From: Archivesica marissinica
Lineage: Eukaryota; Mollusca; Bivalvia; Venerida; Vesicomyidae
Reading direction: 5' to 3'
Assembly (NCBI GenBank): GCA_014843695.1
Contig: CM026393.1
Span: forward strand, 6,906,033-6,970,032
DNA: 64,000 bases
Positions 1 to 16,127 of the stretch are shown here, one piece after another (positions within the stretch are counted from its first letter, which is position 1; each line of letters begins with the position of its first letter). Under the pieces are notes generated by a model. That model was not told the DNA's origin and did no database searches. It saw nothing but the letters and a program-made list of their open reading frames with translations. A program made the position numbers and the translations under genes.

Positions 1-3000
1 ATGTCATAGCACGTGTCTATTGTTTATAACACTACATGACATAGCACGTGTCTATTGTTTAAGACACCCCATGGCATAGCATGAGTCTATTGGTTATAAC
101 ACTCCATGGCATAGCACGTGTCTATTGTTTATAACACACCATGGCATAGCACGTGTCTATTGTTTATAACACACCATGTCATAGCACATGTCTATTGTTT
201 ATAACACTCCGTGGCATAGCACATGTCTATTGTTTATAACACTCCATGGCATAGCACATGTCTATTGTTTATAACACTCCATGGCATAGCACATGTCTAT
301 TGTTTATAACACCCATGGCATAGCACGTGTCTATTGTGTATAACACACCCTGACATAGCACGTGTCTATTGGTTATAACACCCCATGGCATAGCACGTGT
401 CTATTGTTTATAACTTATAACACTCCATGACATATCATGTGTCTATTGTTTATAACACACCCTGGCATAGCACGTGTCTATTGTTTATAACACTACATGG
501 CATAGCACATGTCTATTGTTTATAACACACCCTGACATAGCACGTGTCTATTGTTTATAACACCCCATGGCATAGCACGTGTCTATTGTTTATAACACAA
601 CATGACATAGCACGTGTCTATTGTTTATAACACCCCATGGCATAGCACGTGTCTATTGTTTAAAACACCCCATGGCATAGCACGTGTCTATTGTTTATAA
701 CACTACATGACATAGCACGTGTCTATTGTTTATAACACCCCATGGCATAGCACGTGTCTATTTTTTATAACACCCCATGGCATAGCACGTGTCTATTGTT
801 TATAACACTCCATGGTATAGCACATGTCTATTGTTTATAACACTACATGGCATAGCAGATGTATATTGTTTATAACACCCCATGGCATTGCACATGTCTA
901 TTGTTTATAACACTCCATGGTATAGCACGTGTCTATTGTTTATAGCACACCCTGATATAGCACGTGTCTATTGTTTATAACACTACATGACATAGCACGT
1001 GTCTATTGTTTATAACACCCCATGGCATAGCACATGTCTATTGTTTATAACACACCCTGACATAGCACGTGTCTATTGTTTATAACACTACATGATATAG
1101 CACGTGTCTATTGTTTATAACACCCCATGGCATAGCATGTGTCTATTGTTTATAACACCCCATGGCATAGCACGTATCTATTGTTTATAACACCCCATGG
1201 CATAGCACGTGTCTATTGTTTATAACACACCATGTCATAGCACATGTCTATTGTTTATAACACTCCATGGCATAGCACATGTCTATTGTTTATAACACTC
1301 CATGGTATAGCACATGTCTATTGTTTATAACACTCCATGTCATAGCACATGTCTATTGTTTATAACACTCCATGGCATAGCACGTGTCTATTGTTTATAA
1401 CACTACATGGCATAGCACATGTCTATTGTTTATAACACACTATGGCAAAGCATGTGTCTATTGTTTATAACACTCCATGGCATAGCACGTGTCTATTGGT
1501 TATAACACCCCATGGCATAGCACCTGTCTATTGTTTATAACACACCATGGCATAGAACGTGTCTATTGTTTATAACACACCATGCAATAGCACGTGTCTA
1601 ATGGTTATAACACCCCATGGCATAGCACATGTCTATTGATTTTAACACCCCATGGCACAGCACGTGTCTATTGTTTATAACACTACATGGCATAGCACGT
1701 GTCTATTGTTTATAACACCCCATGGCATAGCACGTGTCTATTGTTTATAACACTCCATGGCATAGCACATGTCTATTGTTTATAACCCGCATGGCATAGG
1801 ACGTGTCTATTGTTTATAACACACCCTGACATAGCACGTGTCTATTGGTTATAATACCCCATGGCATAGCACGTGTCTATTGTTTATAACTTATAACACC
1901 CCATGGCATAGCACGTGTCTATTGTTTATAACACACAATGTCATAGCACATGTATATTGTTTATAACACTCCATGGCATAGCACATGTCTATTTTTATAA
2001 CACTCCATGGTATAGCACATGTCTATTGTTTATAACACTCCATGTCATAGCACATGTCTATTGTTTATAACAATCCGTGGCATAGCACATGTCTATTGTT
2101 CATAACACTCCATGGCATAGCACATGTCTATTGGTTATACCACTACATGGCATAGCACATGTCTATTGTTTATAACACTCCATGTCATAGCACGTGTCTA
2201 TTGTTTATAACACTCCATGACATAGCACGTGTCTATTGGTTATAACACCCCATGGCATAGCCCGTGTTTATTGTTTATAACACACCCTGACATAGCACGT
2301 TTCTATTGTTTATAACACTACATGGCATAGCACATGTCTATTGTTTATAACACTCCATGGCATAGCACGTGTCTATTGTTTATAACACTCCATGGCATAG
2401 CACATGTCTACTGTTTATAACAATACATGGCATAACACATGTCTATTGTTCATAACACTCCATGGCATATCACATGTCTATTGTGTATAACACTCCATGG
2501 CATAGCACATGTCTATTGTTTATAACACTCCATGGCATAGCACGTGTCTATTATTTATAACACACCATGGCATAGCACGTGTCTATTGTTTATAACACTC
2601 CATGGCATAGCACGTGTCTATTGTTTATAACACACCATGGCATAGCGCATGTCTATTGTTTATAACACTCCATGGCATAGCACGTGTCTATTGTTTATAA
2701 CACACCATGGCATAGCACATGTCTATTGTTTATAACACTCCATGGCATAGCACGTGTCTATTGTTTATAACACTACATGGCATAGCATATGTCTATTGTT
2801 TATAACACTCCATGGCATAGCACGTGTCTATTGTTTATAACACACCATGGCATAGCACGTGTCTATTGTTTATAACACACCATGGCATAGCACGTGTCTA
2901 TTGTTTATAACACCCATGGCATAGCACTGTCTATGTTTATAACAATACATGGCATAGCACGTGTCTATTGTATAACACTCCATGGCATAGCACGTGTCTA

Positions 3001-6000
3001 TTGTTTATAACACTCCATGGCATAGCACGTGTCTATTGTTTATAACACTCCATGGCATAGCACGTGTCTATTGTTTATAACACACCATGGCATAGCACGT
3101 GTCTATTGTTTATAACACTCCATGGCATAGTACGTGTCTATTGTTTATAACACACATGGCATAGCACTGTCTATTGTTTATAACACTCCATGGCATAGCA
3201 CGTGTCTATTGTTTATAACACTCCATGGCATAGCACGTGTCTATTGTTTATAACACTCCATGGCATAGCACGTGTCTATTGTTTATAACACTCCATGGCA
3301 TAGCACGTGTCTATTGTTTATAACACTCCATGGCATAGCACGTGTCTATTGTTTATAACACACCATGGCATAGCACGTGTCTATTGTTTATAACACACCC
3401 ATGGCATAGCACGTGTCTATTGTTTATAACACACCATGGCATAGCACGTGTCTATTGTTTATAACACACCATGGCATAGCACGTGTCTATTGTTTATAAC
3501 ACCATGGCATAGCACGTGTCTATTGTTATAACACCCATGGCATAGCTATTGTTTATAACACCCTGCATAGCACGTGTCTATTGTTTATAACACTACATGG
3601 CATAGCACGTGTCTATTGTTTATAACACACTATGGCATAGCACGTGTCTATTGTTTATAACACCCCATGGCATAGCACGTGTCTATTGTTTATAACACTC
3701 CATGGCATAGCACGTGTCTATTGTTTATAACACACCATGGCATAGAACGTGTCTATTGTTTATAACACACCATGGAATAGCACGTATCTAATGGTTATAA
3801 CACCCCATGGCATAGCACATGTCTATTGATTTTAACACCCCATGGCATAGCACGTGTCTATTGGTTATAACACCCCATGGCATAGCCCGTGTTTATTGTT
3901 TATAACACATGACATAGCATGTTTCTATTGTTTATAACACTACATGGCATAGCACATGTCTATTATTGTACACTCCATGGCAACACAGTCTATTGTGTAT
4001 AATCATGGCATAACAGTCTATTGTTTATAACACTCCATGCATATCACGTCTATTATTATAACACTCCATGGCATAGCACGTGTCTATTGTTTATAACACT
4101 CCATGGCATAGCACGTGTCTATTGTTTATAACACACCATGGCATAGCACGTGTCTATTGTTTATAACACACATGGCATAGCACGTGTCTATTGTTTATAA
4201 CACACCATGGCATAGCACGTGTCTATTGTTTATAACACACCATGGCATAGCACGTGTCTATTGTTTATAACACCCATGGCATAGCACGTGTCTATTGTTT
4301 ATAACACTCCATGGCATAGCACGTGTCTATTGGTTATAACACCCCATGGCATAGCACATGTCTATTGTTTATAACACACCATGGCATAGAACGTGTCTAT
4401 TGTTTATAACACAACATGGAATAGCACGTGTCTATTGTTTATAACACCCCATGGCATAGCACATGTCTATTGATTATAACACCCCATGGCATAGCACATG
4501 TCTATTGTTTATAACACTACATGGCATAGCACATGTCTATTGTTTATAACACCCCATGGCATAGCACGTGTCTATTGTTTATAACACTACATGACATAGC
4601 ACATGTCTATTGTTTATAACACCCCATGGCATAGCACATGTCTATTGTTTATAACACTCCATGGCATAGCACGTGTCTATTGTTTATAACACCTGCATAG
4701 CACGTGTCTATTGTTTATAACACCATGGTTATAACACACCCTGACATAGCACGTGTCTATTGGTTATAACACCCCATGGCATAGCACGTGTCTATTGTTT
4801 ATAACTTATAACACTCCATGACATAGCACGTGTCTATTGTTTATAACACACCATGGCATAGCACGTGTCTATTGTTTATAACACACCATGGCATAGCACA
4901 TGTCTATTGTTTATAACACTCCATGGCATAGCACATGTCTATTGTTTATAACACCCTGCATAGCACTGTCTATGTTTATAACCCATGGCATAGCACATGT
5001 CTATTGTTTATAACACTCCATGGCATAGCACGTGTCTATTGTTTATAACACTCCATGGCATAGCACATGTCTATTGTTTATAACACTCCATGGCATAGCA
5101 CATGTCTATTGTTTATAACACTCCATGGCATAGCACATGTCTATTGTTTATAACACTACATGGCATAGCACATGTCTATTGTTTATAACACTCCATGGCA
5201 TAGCACATGTCTATTGTTTATAACACTCCATGGCATAGCACGTGTCTATTGTTTATAACACTACATGGCATAGCACATGTCTATTGTTTATAACACTCCA
5301 TGGCATAGCACGTGTCTATTGTTTATAACACACCATGGCATAGCACGTGTCTATTGTTTATAACACACCATGGCATAGCACGTGTCTATTGTTTATAACA
5401 CACCATGGCATAGCACGTGTCTATTGTTTATAACACACCATGGCATAGCACGTGTCTATTGTTTATAACACACCATGGCATAGCACATGTTATTGTTATA
5501 CACCCATGGATACACGTGTCTATTGTTTATAACACCCCATGGTATAGCACGTGTCTATTGTTTATAACACTCCATGGCATAGCACGTGTCTATTGTTTAT
5601 AACACACCATGACATAGCACGTGTCTATTGTTTATAACACTCCATGGCATAGCACATGTCTATTGTTTATAACACTACATGGCATAGCACATGTCTATTG
5701 TTTATAACACTCCATGTCATAGCACGTGTCTATTGTTTATAACACTCCTTGACATAGCACGTGTCTATTGTTTATAACATAACACTACATGGCATAGCAC
5801 GTGTCTATTGTTTATAACACTGGTTTTTGTTAACCCATGGCATAGCACGTGTCTATTGTTTATAACACTCCATGGCATAGCACGTGTCTATTGTTTATAA
5901 CACTACATGGCATAGCACATGTCTATTGTTTATAACACTCCATGGCATAGCACGTGTCTATTGTTTATAACACTCCATGGCATAGCACGTGTCTATTGTT

Positions 6001-9000
6001 TATAACACTCCATGGCATAGCACGTGTCTATTGTTTATAACACACCTGGCATAGCACGTGTCTATTGTTTATAACACTCCATGGCATAGCACGTGTCTAT
6101 TGTTTATAACACACCATGGCATAGCACGTGTCTATTGTTTATAACACACCATGGCATAGCACGTGTCTATTGTTTATAACACACAATGGCAAATCACGTG
6201 TCTATTGTTTATAACACACCATGGCATAGCACGTGTCTATTGTTTATAACACACCATGGCATAGCACATGTCTATTGCTTATAGCACACCATGGAATATC
6301 ACGTGTCTATTGTTTATAACACCCCATGGTATAGCACGTGTCTATTGTTTATAACACTATATGGCATAGCACGTGTCTATTGTTTATAACACACCCTAAC
6401 ATAGCACGTGTCTATTGTTTATAACACTCCATGGCATAGCACGTGTCTATTGTTTATAACACTTCATGGCATAGCACATGTCTATTGTTTATAACACCCC
6501 ATGGCATAGCACGTGTCTATTGTTTATAACACTCCCTGACATAGCACGTGTCTATTGTTTATAACTTATAACACTACATGGCATAGCACGTGTCTATTGT
6601 TTATAACACCCCAAGGTATAGCACGTGTCTATTGTCTATAACACCCCATGGCATAGCACGTGTCTATTGTTTATAACACTACATGGCATAGCACGTGTCT
6701 ATTGTTTGTAACACTACATGGCATAGCACATGTCTATTGGTTATAACACCCCATGGCATAGCACGTGTCTATTGTTTATAACACTCCATGTCATATCACC
6801 TATCTATTGTTTATAACACACCATGGCATAGAACGTGTCTATTGTTTATAACACACCTGACATAGCACGTGTCTATTGTTTATAACACACCTGACATAGC
6901 ACGTGTCTATTGTTTATAACACACCTGACATAGCACGTGTCTATTGTTTATAACACTACATGGCATAGCACGTGTCTATTGTTTATAACACACTATGGCA
7001 TAGCACGTCTTTATTGTTTATAACACCCCATGGCATAGAACGTGTCTATTGTTTGTAACACTACATGGCATAGCACGTGTCTATTGTTTATAACACACCA
7101 TGGCATAGCACCTGTCTATTGTTTATAACACACCCTGGAATAGCACGTATCTAATGGTTATAACACCCCATGGCATAGCACATGTCTATTGATTTTAACA
7201 CCCCATGGCATAGCACGTGTCTATTGGTTATAACACCCCATGGCATAGCCCGTGTTTATTGTTTATAACACACCGTGACATAGCCCGTGTCTATTGTTTA
7301 TAACACACCATGGCATAGCACGTTTCTATTGTTTATAACACTCCATGGCATAGCACGTGTCTATTGTTTATAACACACCATGGCATAGCACTTTTCTATT
7401 GTTTATAACACCCCATGGCATAGCACATGTCTATTGTTTATAACACCCCATGGCATAGCACATGTCTATTGTTTATAACACACCATGGCATAGCACGTTT
7501 CTATTGTTTATAACACTCCATGGCATAGCACGTGTCTATTGTTTATAACACTACATGGCATAACACATGTCTATTGTTTATAACACTACATGGCATAGCA
7601 GATGTCTATTGTTTATAACACCCCATGGCATAGCACGTGTCTATTGTTTACAGCACACCCTGATATAGCACGTGTCTATTGTTTATAACACTACATGACA
7701 TAGCACGTGTCTATTGTTTATAACACCCCATGGTATAGCACATGTCTATTGTTTATAACACACCCTGACATAGCACGTGTCTATTGTTTATAACACTACA
7801 TGACATAGCACGTGTCTATTGTTTATAACACCCCATGGCATAGCACGTGTCTATTGTTGTTATAACACCCCACGGCATAGCACGTGTCTATTGTTTATAA
7901 CACCACATGGCATAGCACGTGTCTATTGTTTATAACACACAATGTCATAGCACATGTATATTGTTTATAACACTCCATGGCATAGCACATGTCTATTTTT
8001 ATAACACTCCATGGTATAGCACATGTCTATTGTTTATAACACTCCATGTCATAGCACATGTCTATTGTTTATAACAATCCGTGGCATAGCACATGTCTAT
8101 TGTTCATAACACTCCATGGCATAGCACATGTCTATTGGTTATACCACTACATGGCATAGCACATGTCTATTGTTTATAACACTCCATGTCATAGCACGTG
8201 TCTATTGTTTATAACACTCCATGACATAGCACGTGTCTATTGGTTATAACACCCCATGGCATAGCCCGTGTTTATTGTTTATAACACACCCTGACATAGC
8301 ACGTTTCTATTGTTTATAACACTACATGGCATAGCACATGTCTATTGTTTATAACACTCCATGGCATAGCACGTGTCTATTGTTTATAACACTCCATGGC
8401 ATAGCACATGTCTACTGTTTATAACAATACATGGCATAACACATGTCTATTGTTCATAACACTCCATGGCATATCACATGTCTATTGTGTATAACACTCC
8501 ATGGCATAGCACATGTCTATTGTTTATAACACTCCATGGCATAGCACGTGTCTATTATTTATAACACACCATGGCATAGCACGTGTCTATTGTTTATAAC
8601 ACTCCATGGCATAGCACGTGTCTATTGTTTATAACACACCATGGCATAGCGCATGTCTATTGTTTATAACACTCCATGGCAAATCACGTGTATATTGTTT
8701 ATAACACACCATGGCATAGCACGTGTCTATTGTTTATAACACACCATGGCATAGCACATGTCTATTGCTTATAGCACACCATGGAATATCACGTGTCTAT
8801 TGTTTATAACACCCCATGGTATAGCACGTGTCTATTGTTTATAACACTATATGGCATAGCACGTGTCTATTGTTTATAACACACCCTAACATAGCACGTG
8901 TCTATTGTTTATAACACTCCATGGCATAGCACGTGTCTATTGTTTATAACACTTCATGGCATAGCACATGTCTATTGTTTATAACACCCCATGGCATAGC

Positions 9001-12000
9001 ACGTGTCTATTGTTTATAACACTCCCTGACATAGCACGTGTCTATTGTTTATAACTTATAACACTACATGGCATAGCACGTGTCTATTGTTTATAACACC
9101 CCAAGGTATAGCACGTGTCTATTGTCTATAACACCCCATGGCATAGCACGTGTCTATTGTTTATAACACTACATGGCATAGCACGTGTCTATTGTTTGTA
9201 ACACTACATGGCATAGCACATGTCTATTGGTTATAACACCCCATGGCATAGCACGTGTCTATTGTTTATAACACTCCATGTCATATCACCTATCTATTGT
9301 TTATAACACACCATGGCATAGAACGTGTCTATTGTTTATAACACACCTGACATAGCACGTGTCTATTGTTTATAACACACCTGACATAGCACGTGTCTAT
9401 TGTTTATAACACACCTGACATAGCACGTGTCTATTGTTTATAACACTACATGGCATAGCACGTGTCTATTGTTTATAACACACTATGGCATAGCACGTCT
9501 TTATTGTTTATAACACCCCATGGCATATAACGTGTCTATTGTTTGTAACACTACATGGCATAGCACGTGTCTATTGTTTATAACACACCATGGCATAGCA
9601 CCTGTCTATTGTTTATAACACACCCTGGAATAGCACGTATCTAATGGTTATAACACCCCATGGCATAGCACATGTCTATTGATTTTAACACCCCATGGCA
9701 TAGCACGTGTCTATTGGTTATAACACCCCATGGCATAGCCCGTGTTTATTGTTTATAACACACCGTGACATAGCCCGTGTCTATTGTTTATAACACACCA
9801 TGGCATAGCACGTTTCTATTGTTTATAACACTCCATGGCATAGCACGTGTCTATTGTTTATAACACACCATGGCATAGCACGTTTCTATTGTTTATAACA
9901 CCCCATGGCATAGCACATGTCTATTGTTTATAACACCCCATGGCATAGCACATGTCTATTGTTTATAACACACCATGGCATAGCACGTTTCTATTGTTTA
10001 TAACACCCCATGGCATAGCACATGTCTATTGTTTATAACACTCCATGGCATAGCACGTGTCTATTGTTTATAACACTACATGGCATAACACATGTCTATT
10101 GTTTATAACACTACATGGCATAGCAGATGTCTATTGTTTATAACACCCCATGGCATAGCACGTGTCTATTGTTTACAGCACACCCTGATATAGCACGTGT
10201 CTATTGTTTATAACACTACATGACATAGCACGTGTCTATTGTTTATAACACCCCATGGTATAGCACATGTCTATTGTTTATAACACACCCTGACATAGCA
10301 CGTGTCTATTGTTTATAACACTACATGACATAGCACGTGTCTATTGTTTATAACACCCCATGGCATAGCACGTGTCTATTGTTGTTATAACACCCCACGG
10401 CATAGCACGTGTCTATTGTTTATAACACCACATGGCATAGCACGTGTCTATTGTTTATAACACACAATGTCATAGCACATGTATATTGTTTATAACACTC
10501 CATGGCATAGCACATGTCTATTTTTATAACACTCCATGGTATAGCACATGTCTATTGTTTATAACACTCCATGTCATAGCACATGTCTATTGTTTATAAC
10601 AATCCGTGGCATAGCACATGTCTATTGTTCATAACACTCCATGGCATAGCACATGTCTATTGGTTATACCACTACATGGCATAGCACATGTCTATTGTTT
10701 ATAACACTCCATGTCATAGCACGTGTCTATTGTTTATAACACTCCATGACATAGCACGTGTCTATTGGTTATAACACCCCATGGCATAGCCCGTGTTTAT
10801 TGTTTATAACACACCCTGACATAGCACGTTTCTATTGTTTATAACACTACATGGCATAGCACATGTCTATTGTTTATAACACTCCATGGCATAGCACGTG
10901 TCTATTGTTTATAACACTCCATGGCATAGCACATGTCTACTGTTTATAACAATACATGGCATAACACATGTCTATTGTTCATAACACTCCATGGCATATC
11001 ACATGTCTATTGTGTATAACACTCCATGGCATAGCACATGTCTATTGTTTATAACACTCCATGGCATAGCACGTGTCTATTATTTATAACACACCATGGC
11101 ATAGCACGTGTCTATTGTTTATAACACTCCATGGCATAGCACGTGTCTATTGTTTATAACACACCATGGCATAGCGCATGTCTATTGTTTATAACACTCC
11201 ATGGCATAGCACGTGTCTATTGTTTATAACACACCATGGCATAGCACATGTCTATTGTTTATAACACTCCATGGCATAGCACGTGTCTATTGTTTATAAC
11301 ACTACATGGCATAGCATATGTCTATTGTTTATAACACTCCATGGCATAGCACGTGTCTATTGTTTATAACACACCATGGCATAGCACGTGTCTATTGTTT
11401 ATAACACACCATGGCATAGCACGTGTCTATAGTTTATAACACACAATGGCAAAGCACGTGTCTATTGTTTATAACACACCATGGCATAGCACGTGTCTAT
11501 TGTTTATAACACTATATGGCATAGCACGTGCCTATTGTTTATAACACACCCTAACATAGCACGTGCCTATTGTTTATAACACACCCTAACATAGCACGTG
11601 TCTATTGTTTGTAACACTACATGGCATAGCACGTGTCTATTGTTTATAACACCATGGCATAGCACGTGTCTATTGTTTATAACACTACATGGCATAGTAC
11701 GTGTCTATTGTTTATAACACTACATGGCATAGCACGTGTCTATTGTTTATAACACTCCATGGCATAGCACGTGTCTATTGGTTATAACACTCCTGACATA
11801 GCACGTGTCTATTGGTTATAACACCCCATGGCATAGCACGTGTCTATTGTTTATAACACACCCTGACATAGCACGTGTCTATTGTTTATAACTTATAACA
11901 CTACATGGCATAGCACGTGTCTATTGTTTATAACACCCCATGGCATAGCACGTGTCTATTGTTTATAACACACCATGGAATAGCACGTATCTAATGGTTA

Positions 12001-13922
12001 TAACACCCCATGGCATAGCACATGTCTATTGATTTTAACACCCCATGGCATAGCACGTGTCTATTGGTTATAACACCCCATGGCATAGCCCGTGTTTATT
12101 GTTTATAACACACCCTGACATAGCACGTTTCTATTGTTTATAACACTACATGGCATAGCACATGTCTATTATTGATAACACTCCATGGCATAGCACATGT
12201 CTATTGTTTATAACAATACATGGCATAACACATGTCTATTGTTTATAACACTCCATGGCATATCACATGTCTATTATGTATAACACTCCATGGCATAGCA
12301 CGTGTCTATTGTTTATAACACTACATGGCATAGCACATGTCTATTGTTTATAACACTCCATGGCATAGCACGTGTCTATTGTTTATAACACACCATGGCA
12401 TAGCACGTGTCTATTGTTTATAACACACCATGGCATAGCACGTGTCTATTGTTTATAACACACCATGGCATAGCACGTGTCTATTGTTTATAACACACTA
12501 TGGCAAAGCACGTGTCTATTGTTTATAACACTCCATGGCATAGCACGTGTCTATTGGTTATAACACCCCATGGCATAGCACCTGTCTATTGTTTATAACA
12601 CACCATGGCATAGACCGTGTCTATTGTTTATAACACACCATGGAATAGCACGTGTCTAATGGTTATAACACCCCATGGCATAGCACATGTCTATTGATTT
12701 TAACACCCCATGGCATAGCACGTGTCTATTGTTTATAACACTACATGGCATAGCACGTGTCTATTGTTTATAACACCCCATGGCATAGCACGTGTCTATT
12801 GTTTACAACACTATATGACATAGCACATGTCTATTGTTTATAACACTCCATGGCATAGCACATGTCTATTGTTTATAACAGCCATGGCATAGGACGTGTC
12901 TATTGTTTATAACACACCCTGACATAGCACGTGTCTATTGGTTATAACACTCCATGGCATAGCACGTGTCTATTGTTTATAACTTATAACACTCCATGAC
13001 ATATCACGTGTCTATTGTTTATAACACACCCTGGCATAGCAGGTGTCTATTGTTTATAACACTACATGGCATAGCACATGTCTATTGTTTATAACACACC
13101 CTGACATAGCACGTGTCTATTGTTTATAACACCCCATGGCATAGCACGTGTCTATTGTTTATAACACTACATGACATAGCACGTGTCTATTGTTTATAAC
13201 ACCCCATGGCATAGCACGTGTCTATTTTTTATAACACCCCATGGCATAGAACGTGTCTATTGTTTAAAGCATACCCTGACATAGCACCTGTCTATTGTTT
13301 ATAACACCCCATGGCATAGCACATGTCTATTGGTTATAACACTCCATGGCATAGCACATGTCTATTGTTTATAACACTCCATGGCATAGCACATGTCTAT
13401 TGTTTATAACACTCGATGGCATAGCACATGTCTATTGTCCATAACACTACATGACATAGCAGATGTCTATTGTTTATAACACCCCATGGCATAGCACATG
13501 TCTATTGTTTATAACACCCCATGGCATAGCACATGTCTATTGTTCATAACACTACATGGCATAGCAGATGTCTATTGTTTATAACACCCCATGGCATAGC
13601 ACATGTCTATTGTTCATAACACTACATGGCATAGCAGATGTCTATTGTTTATAACACCCCATGGCATAGCACATGTCTATTGTTTATAACACTCCATGGC
13701 ATAGCACGTGTCTATTGTTTATAACACTACATGACATAGCACGTGTCTATTGTTTATAACACCCCATGGTATAGCACATATCTATTGTTTATAACACACC
13801 CTGACATAGCACGTGTCTATTGGTTATAACACCCCATGGCATAGCACGTGTCTATTGTTTATAACTTATAACACTCCATGACATATCACGTGTCTATTGT
13901 TTATAACACTCCATGGCATAGT
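1..13922. repeat. 35-bp minisatellite array (about 400 copies)
   Basis: Head-to-tail copies of a 35-bp unit, verified by spacing (for example successive ATGGCA starts at 3190 and 3225). Each unit carries CCATGG, then CACGTG or CACATG, then TTATAA. The main variable sites are CACGTG/CACATG and the bases before ATGGCA (CTCC, CACC, CCCC, CTAC). Occasional units carry an extra TTATAA stretch (about 411, 1890, 4801, 6561, 9051, 11890, 12981, 13861), which marks related sub-blocks. A super-repeat of about 2.5 kb is present. The array starts before the window. No credible coding sequence is present; the single small open frame at 5417-5602 is repeat translation. Confidence 0.97.
6187..11215. repeat. 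2.5-kb tandem higher-order duplication inside the 35-bp array
   Basis: The block from about 6187 to 8680 recurs at about 8680 to 11215 with the same order of rare unit variants. Marker pairs at 6271/8761 and 6541/9031 are 2,490 bp apart. After one extra 35-bp unit near 9988-10022 the offset becomes 2,525 bp (7941/10466). The distal part also matches 1937-2910 at a constant offset of 8,529 bp to 10466-11440. This implies segmental duplication or unequal exchange of whole blocks in addition to single-unit slippage. Confidence 0.85.
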
Positions 13923-13930
13923 GTGATATA

Positions 13931-16127
13931 TACACATTATGATATATAACAGTATGATATATAACAGTATGATATATAACAGTATGATATATAACAGTAT
14001 GATATATAACAGTATGATATATTTAACAGTATGGTATATAACAGAATGTTATATATAACATTATGATATATAACAGTATGCTATATATAACAGTATACCA
14101 TATAACAGTATGACATATATAGCAGTATGATATATATATATAATAGTATGATATATATAACAGTATGATATATATAACAGTATGACATATATAACAGTAT
14201 GACATATATAACAGTATGATATATATAACAATATGACATATATAACAGTATGATATATATAACAGTATGATATATATAACAGTATGACATATTTAACAGT
14301 ATGACATATATAACAGTACGATATATAACAGTATGATATATAACACAGTATGATATAGAACACAGTATGATATATAACACAGTATGATATATAACATTAT
14401 GATATATAACAGTATGCTATATATAACAGTATGCCATATAACAGTATGACATATATAGCAACATGATATATATATATAACAGTATGATACATATAACAGT
14501 ATGATATATAACACAGTATGATATATATAACAGTATGATATATAACAGTATGATATATATAACAGTATGATATATAACAGTATGATATATAACAGTATGA
14601 TATATATAACAGTATGATATATAACAGTATGATATATAACAGTATGATATATATAACAGTATGATATATAACAGTATGATATATAACAGTATGATATATA
14701 TAACAGTATGATATATAACAGTATGATATATAACAGTATGATATATATAACAGTATGATATATAACAGTATGATATATAACAGTATGATATATATAACAG
14801 TATGATATATAACAGTATGATATATAACAGTATGATATATATAACAGTATGATATATAACAGTATGATATATAACAGTATGATATATATAACAGTATGAT
14901 ATATAACAGTATGATATATAACAGTATGATATATATAACAGTATGATATATAACAGTATGATATATAACAGTATGATATATATAACAGTATGATATATAA
15001 CAGTATGATATATAACAGTATGATATATAACAGTATGATATATAACACAGTATGATATATAACGTATGATATATAACAGTATGATATATAACAGTATGAT
15101 ATATACAGTATGATATATATAACAGTATGATATAAAACAGTATGATATATAACAGTATGATATATATACAGTATGATATATAACAGGTATGATATATATA
15201 ATACTATGATATATAACAGTATGATATATAACACGGTATAATATATATAAAAGTATGATATATAACAGTATGATATATAACACGGTATGATATATATAAC
15301 AGTACGATATATAGCAGTATGATATATAACAGTATGATATAACAGTATGATATATATAACAGTATGACATATAACAGTATGACATATATAACAGTATGAT
15401 ATATAACAGTATGATATATATAACACTATGCCATATAACAGTATGACATATATAAACAGTATGATATATAACAGTCGGCCATATAACAGTATGATATATA
15501 ACAGTATGACATATACAGTATGATATATATAACAGGATGCCATATAACAGTATGATATATATAACGTATGAATATATAACACGGTATGATGATATAACAC
15601 TATGAATATAACAGTATGATATATAACACGGTATGATAGAATAAAAGTATGATATATATAAACAGTATGCCATATATAACAGTATGATATATAACAGTAT
15701 GCCATATAACAGTATGATATATAAACAGTATGATATATATATAACAGTATGATATATAACAGTAGGATATATATAACAGTATGATATATAACAGTATGAT
15801 ATATATAACAGTATGATATATATAACAGTATGATATATAACAGTATGATATATATAACAGTATGATATATAACAGTATGCTATATATAACAGTATGCCAT
15901 ATAACAGTATGATATATATAGCAGCATGATATATATATATAACAGTATGATACATATAACTGTATGATAAATAACACAGCATGATATATATAACAGTATG
16001 ATATATAGCAGTATGATATATAACAGTATGATATATAACAGTATGATATATATAACAGTAGGATATATAACATTATGATATATAACAGTATGATATATAA
16101 CTGTATGATATATATAACAGTATGATA
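13931..16127. repeat. AT-rich 15/17-bp array with 47-bp super-unit
   Basis: Repeats of a 15-bp unit (GATATATAACAGTAT) and a 17-bp variant with one extra TA. Between about 14530 and 15010 they form a regular 17+15+15 = 47-bp higher-order unit. Outside that core the pattern is mixed, with GACATAT, GCCATAT and CACGGT variants. Minus-strand open frames of up to 521 codons cross it only because the unit is low in stops in that direction; the translation is a Tyr/Ile/Ser/Cys/His repeat and I do not regard it as a gene. The array runs into the N gap, so its true length is unknown. Confidence 0.95.

Noticed and set aside
14023..16073. Minus-strand open frames of up to 521 codons in the AT-rich array
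   Set aside because: The peptide is a translation of the 15/17-bp unit (Tyr/Ile/Ser/Cys/His words) in several frames at once; the frame changes with unit type and no domain, start context or splice structure is present.
13931..16127. Telomeric or centromeric repeat
   Set aside because: No TTAGGG-type motif is present, and the 15/17/47-bp unit is not a known centromeric satellite that I recognise.
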